Of a stretch of 23,851 nt of DNA, positions 22,179-23,851 are shown in pieces; position 1 is the stretch's first letter, and every line of letters begins with the position of its first letter. The translations under genes were made by a program, and so were the position numbers. Under the pieces are notes generated by a model that worked only from the letters and a program-made list of their open reading frames with translations, was not told the DNA's origin and made no database searches. This DNA comes from GCA-2709075 sp964492555 (GTDB taxonomy: Bacteria > Pseudomonadota > Alphaproteobacteria > MPNO01 > UBA2964). The stretch covers positions 1 to 23,851 of the forward strand of contig CAZBKQ010000039.1 of NCBI GenBank assembly GCA_964492555.1, given 5' to 3'.

Positions 22179-23621
22179 ATGGCGGAAAAGCCACAAGCGG
22201 GGGTAATCGGGCTCGGCACGATGGGCGGCGGCATCGCTGCCGCATTGTCCCAAAAGGGGTTCGATATCTTCGGGCTGGAGCCGGTGGCGGCGGGTATTTC
22301 GGCCGCGCGGACCCGGGTGGCGTTGGCCGGATTCACCATTGTTTCGGACCCGGCCGCTCTGGTCGCCGCGCTGCGCCCGCCCCGGCGATTCCTCATGATG
22401 GTGCCCGCGGGCGATCCCGTGGATACGCAGATCGGCGCGCTCCGCCCGCATCTCGCGCCCGGCGATGTGCTGATCGATGGCGGCAATTCGCATTTCGACG
22501 ATACGGCCCGGCGGGCAAGCGGCCTGGGCGGGAGCGGCATTCATTATCTCGGTTGCGGCATATTGGGGGGCGAACGGGGCGCGCGTGACGGCGCGTCGGT
22601 CATGGCGCGCGGCGCGAAAGAAGGGTTCGAGGCGGCCCGCGATATGCTGGAGGCCATCGCCGCGGCGGATGATCGCGGGGCGTGTTGCGGCTGGTTCGGT
22701 GAAGGCGGCGCCGGGCATTTCGTCAAGATGGTCCATAACGGCATCGAATATGCCGTAATGCAGGCGATTGGCGAGGCATGGCTGTTTCTGCGCGACGGGC
22801 TGGGTTTCGATGCCGAGGCCATCGCCCGTCAGGTGGATCATTGACAGACAACGCCGCTGCAAAGCTGGTTGCTGGAAATGACCGCGACGATTTTGAGACA
22901 GAAGAACGATGCCGGGCCCGGCATGTTGCTTGATGTCATTGATGACGCGGCGGCGCAGACCGGCACGGGACAATGGACGGTCTCGGCGGCGATGGGGCTT
23001 GGCGTGCCGGTGCCCACGATTGCCGCCGCCGTCATGGCGCGGTCTCTGTCGGGTGTGACGGCGGTGCGGTCGGGAATGGAAAACGCCGATCCGGGCGCGG
23101 CCGGACCGTTAGTGCCCGGTGGTCAGGATTATATCGCCCAGGCGCTTTACGGTGCGGCGATCATCGCCTTTGCGGAGGGGGTCGATCTGATCCGCGTCGG
23201 CGCGGCGAAACATGGCTGGCCCATTGATCCGGCTGAAGTCGCGGCGGTGTGGCGCGATGGCTGTATTTTGCGCTCGCGCCTGCTCGGCCGGATAGAGAAC
23301 GCGTACCGGCGCGATCCGGACCTCCCGCATTTGCTGCTTGATCCGGATATTGCCGGCGATCTCGATATAGCGGCGCTTATGGCGCGCAAAGTCCTCGGAC
23401 AATCCGTGGAGGCGGCGATCCCGTTGCCCGCGATCGAATCCGCCTTTTCCTATCTGCATGCGCTTGGGCGGCCGCGTCTCTGGACCGCGCTGACCCAGGC
23501 ACAGCGCGATATGTTCGGCGCGCATACCTACCGCCGCACCGACCGGGGCGGGAGCTTCCATACCGACTGGGGGAGGGAGGTTAACCTCGCGCAGGAAGGG
23601 AGCGGGCTCATTGAGGAATGA
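22179..23621 (+). pseudogene. gnd: 6-phosphogluconate dehydrogenase, decarboxylating, broken by in-frame TGA
   Basis: Two adjacent stretches are in one frame, separated by TGA at 22842-22844, and together give 480 codons, the length of long-form Gnd. The NAD(P) motif GLGTMG is at 11-16. The catalytic region VKMVHNGIEY keeps the usual Lys, His, Asn, Glu and Tyr, and QAQRDMFGAHTYRRTDRGGSFHTDW holds the C-terminal Arg and His. Without gaps, EWNNGELSSYL of E. coli Gnd aligns to H-stop-QTTPLQSWL here, so the stop replaces the conserved Trp. Substrate-binding Ser of the SGGE motif is Leu129 (ILGGE), and the Lys of GTGKWT is Gln265 (GTGQWT). The gene is therefore decaying or has changed function. 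A 250-residue C-terminal part could begin at TTG 22869, but without the Rossmann domain it would not be a normal enzyme. Confidence 0.85.
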
Positions 23622-23654
23622 AGATTTTACGGCCAGTCGCCCGTTTTAAAAATT

Positions 23655-23743
23655 TGTCGCCCCGGACAAGCGAAAGCGCGATCCGGAGACCATTTTGCCG
23701 CCTCGCGATGATTGCCGGACCCCGGCTCGGGGCCGGGGTGACA
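23655..23743. repeat. Dispersed palindromic repeat, family A, second full copy (89 bp)
   Basis: It begins TGTCGCCCCGG, contains AAGCGAAAGCGCGATCCGGA, and ends GGGGCCGGGGTGACA. Length and order match the copy at 5340-5428, with a different centre. It starts 34 bases after the gnd stop. The rest of 23622-23851 holds this element and the next repeat, and I see no gene in it. Confidence 0.8.
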
Positions 23744-23784
23744 TATAATCTTGTGGCAAGGGCTATGGCTCTCTTTGCGACTCC

Positions 23785-23851
23785 TCACCCCCATCTCTGC
23801 CTTCCCCCTGATAGGGGGAAGGAGATCATTCCCCTCCCCTAACCCCTCCCC
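23785..23851. repeat. Family B-type repeat, partial at window end
   Basis: CTTCCCCCTGATAGGGGGAAG forms a perfect hairpin in its arms, followed by CCCCTCCCCTAACCCCTCCC at the edge, which is the left part of a family B copy continuing outside the window. Confidence 0.6.

Noticed and set aside
22094..22540. Upstream in-frame extension of the luciferase-like monooxygenase (149 extra residues)
   Set aside because: The extension is antisense to the 6-phosphogluconate dehydrogenase gene, has no family similarity, and the start at 22093 fits the family N-terminus and has AAGGA upstream.
22842..22844. Reassignment of TGA to tryptophan
   Set aside because: TGA is the ordinary stop of several intact genes here, including the MtlR-like, isomerase, DUF2892 and MetE-C-like genes.

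Overview
The window is a stretch of GC-rich bacterial chromosome, most likely from an alphaproteobacterium. The evidence is high-GC codon use, a lipid A-biosynthesis N-terminal-domain protein followed by an ArnT-like transferase, a YghU-type glutathione transferase, and dispersed palindromes starting TGTCA and ending TGACA. I cannot name the genus. The contig is scaffolded: 100 N at 20847-20946 are flanked by an identical 55-base sequence on both sides, so the gap is probably an assembly artefact of zero length. I see no rRNA, tRNA or CRISPR array and no transposase.

Layout: 1-912 is a Tat-exported aldo/keto reductase cut by the window edge. 998-2906 is an orphan phage lysis cassette on the minus strand: a holin-like membrane protein interrupted by an amber codon, then a three-domain endolysin (M15 peptidase, peptidoglycan binding, GH19 glycosidase). 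No other phage genes are present. 3048-6422 holds a metallo-beta-lactamase-fold hydrolase, an AbrB-family membrane protein and a YghU-like glutathione transferase. 6532-7270 is a lower-GC island with an MtlR-like gene, bordered by two half copies of a dispersed repeat. 7321-10718 carries a maleate isomerase/Asp-Glu racemase family enzyme, an APC-like membrane protein and an FAD monooxygenase. 10826-11041 is the N-terminal half of a bacterioferritin.

11058-14852 looks like an envelope lipid-modification module. A PAP2 lipid phosphatase lies divergent to a three-gene operon: GT2 polyprenyl-phosphate sugar synthase, LAB_N membrane protein, and GT39/ArnT-like transferase. Together they could remove a phosphate from lipid A, or recycle the polyprenyl carrier, and attach a sugar at the periplasmic face. 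14938-18063 holds a DUF2892 protein, an APH-plus-P-loop kinase fusion, an NnrU/PEMT-type membrane methyltransferase-like protein and a double-CDGSH iron-sulfur protein. 18183-22093 is a set of small-molecule enzymes: MetE-C-like methyltransferase, VOC protein, PhyH dioxygenase and luciferase-like monooxygenase. 22179-23621 is a long-form 6-phosphogluconate dehydrogenase broken by an in-frame TGA exactly where the conserved tryptophan belongs, with two substrate-binding residues also changed.

Two families of short intergenic repeats recur through the window. The most notable points are two genes broken at a (probable) Trp codon, a half-length bacterioferritin, the stand-alone lysis cassette, the low-GC island between half repeats, and the false scaffold gap. 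I did not find a clearly new multi-gene system; the lipid-modification module and the orphan lysis cassette are the best candidates for follow-up.
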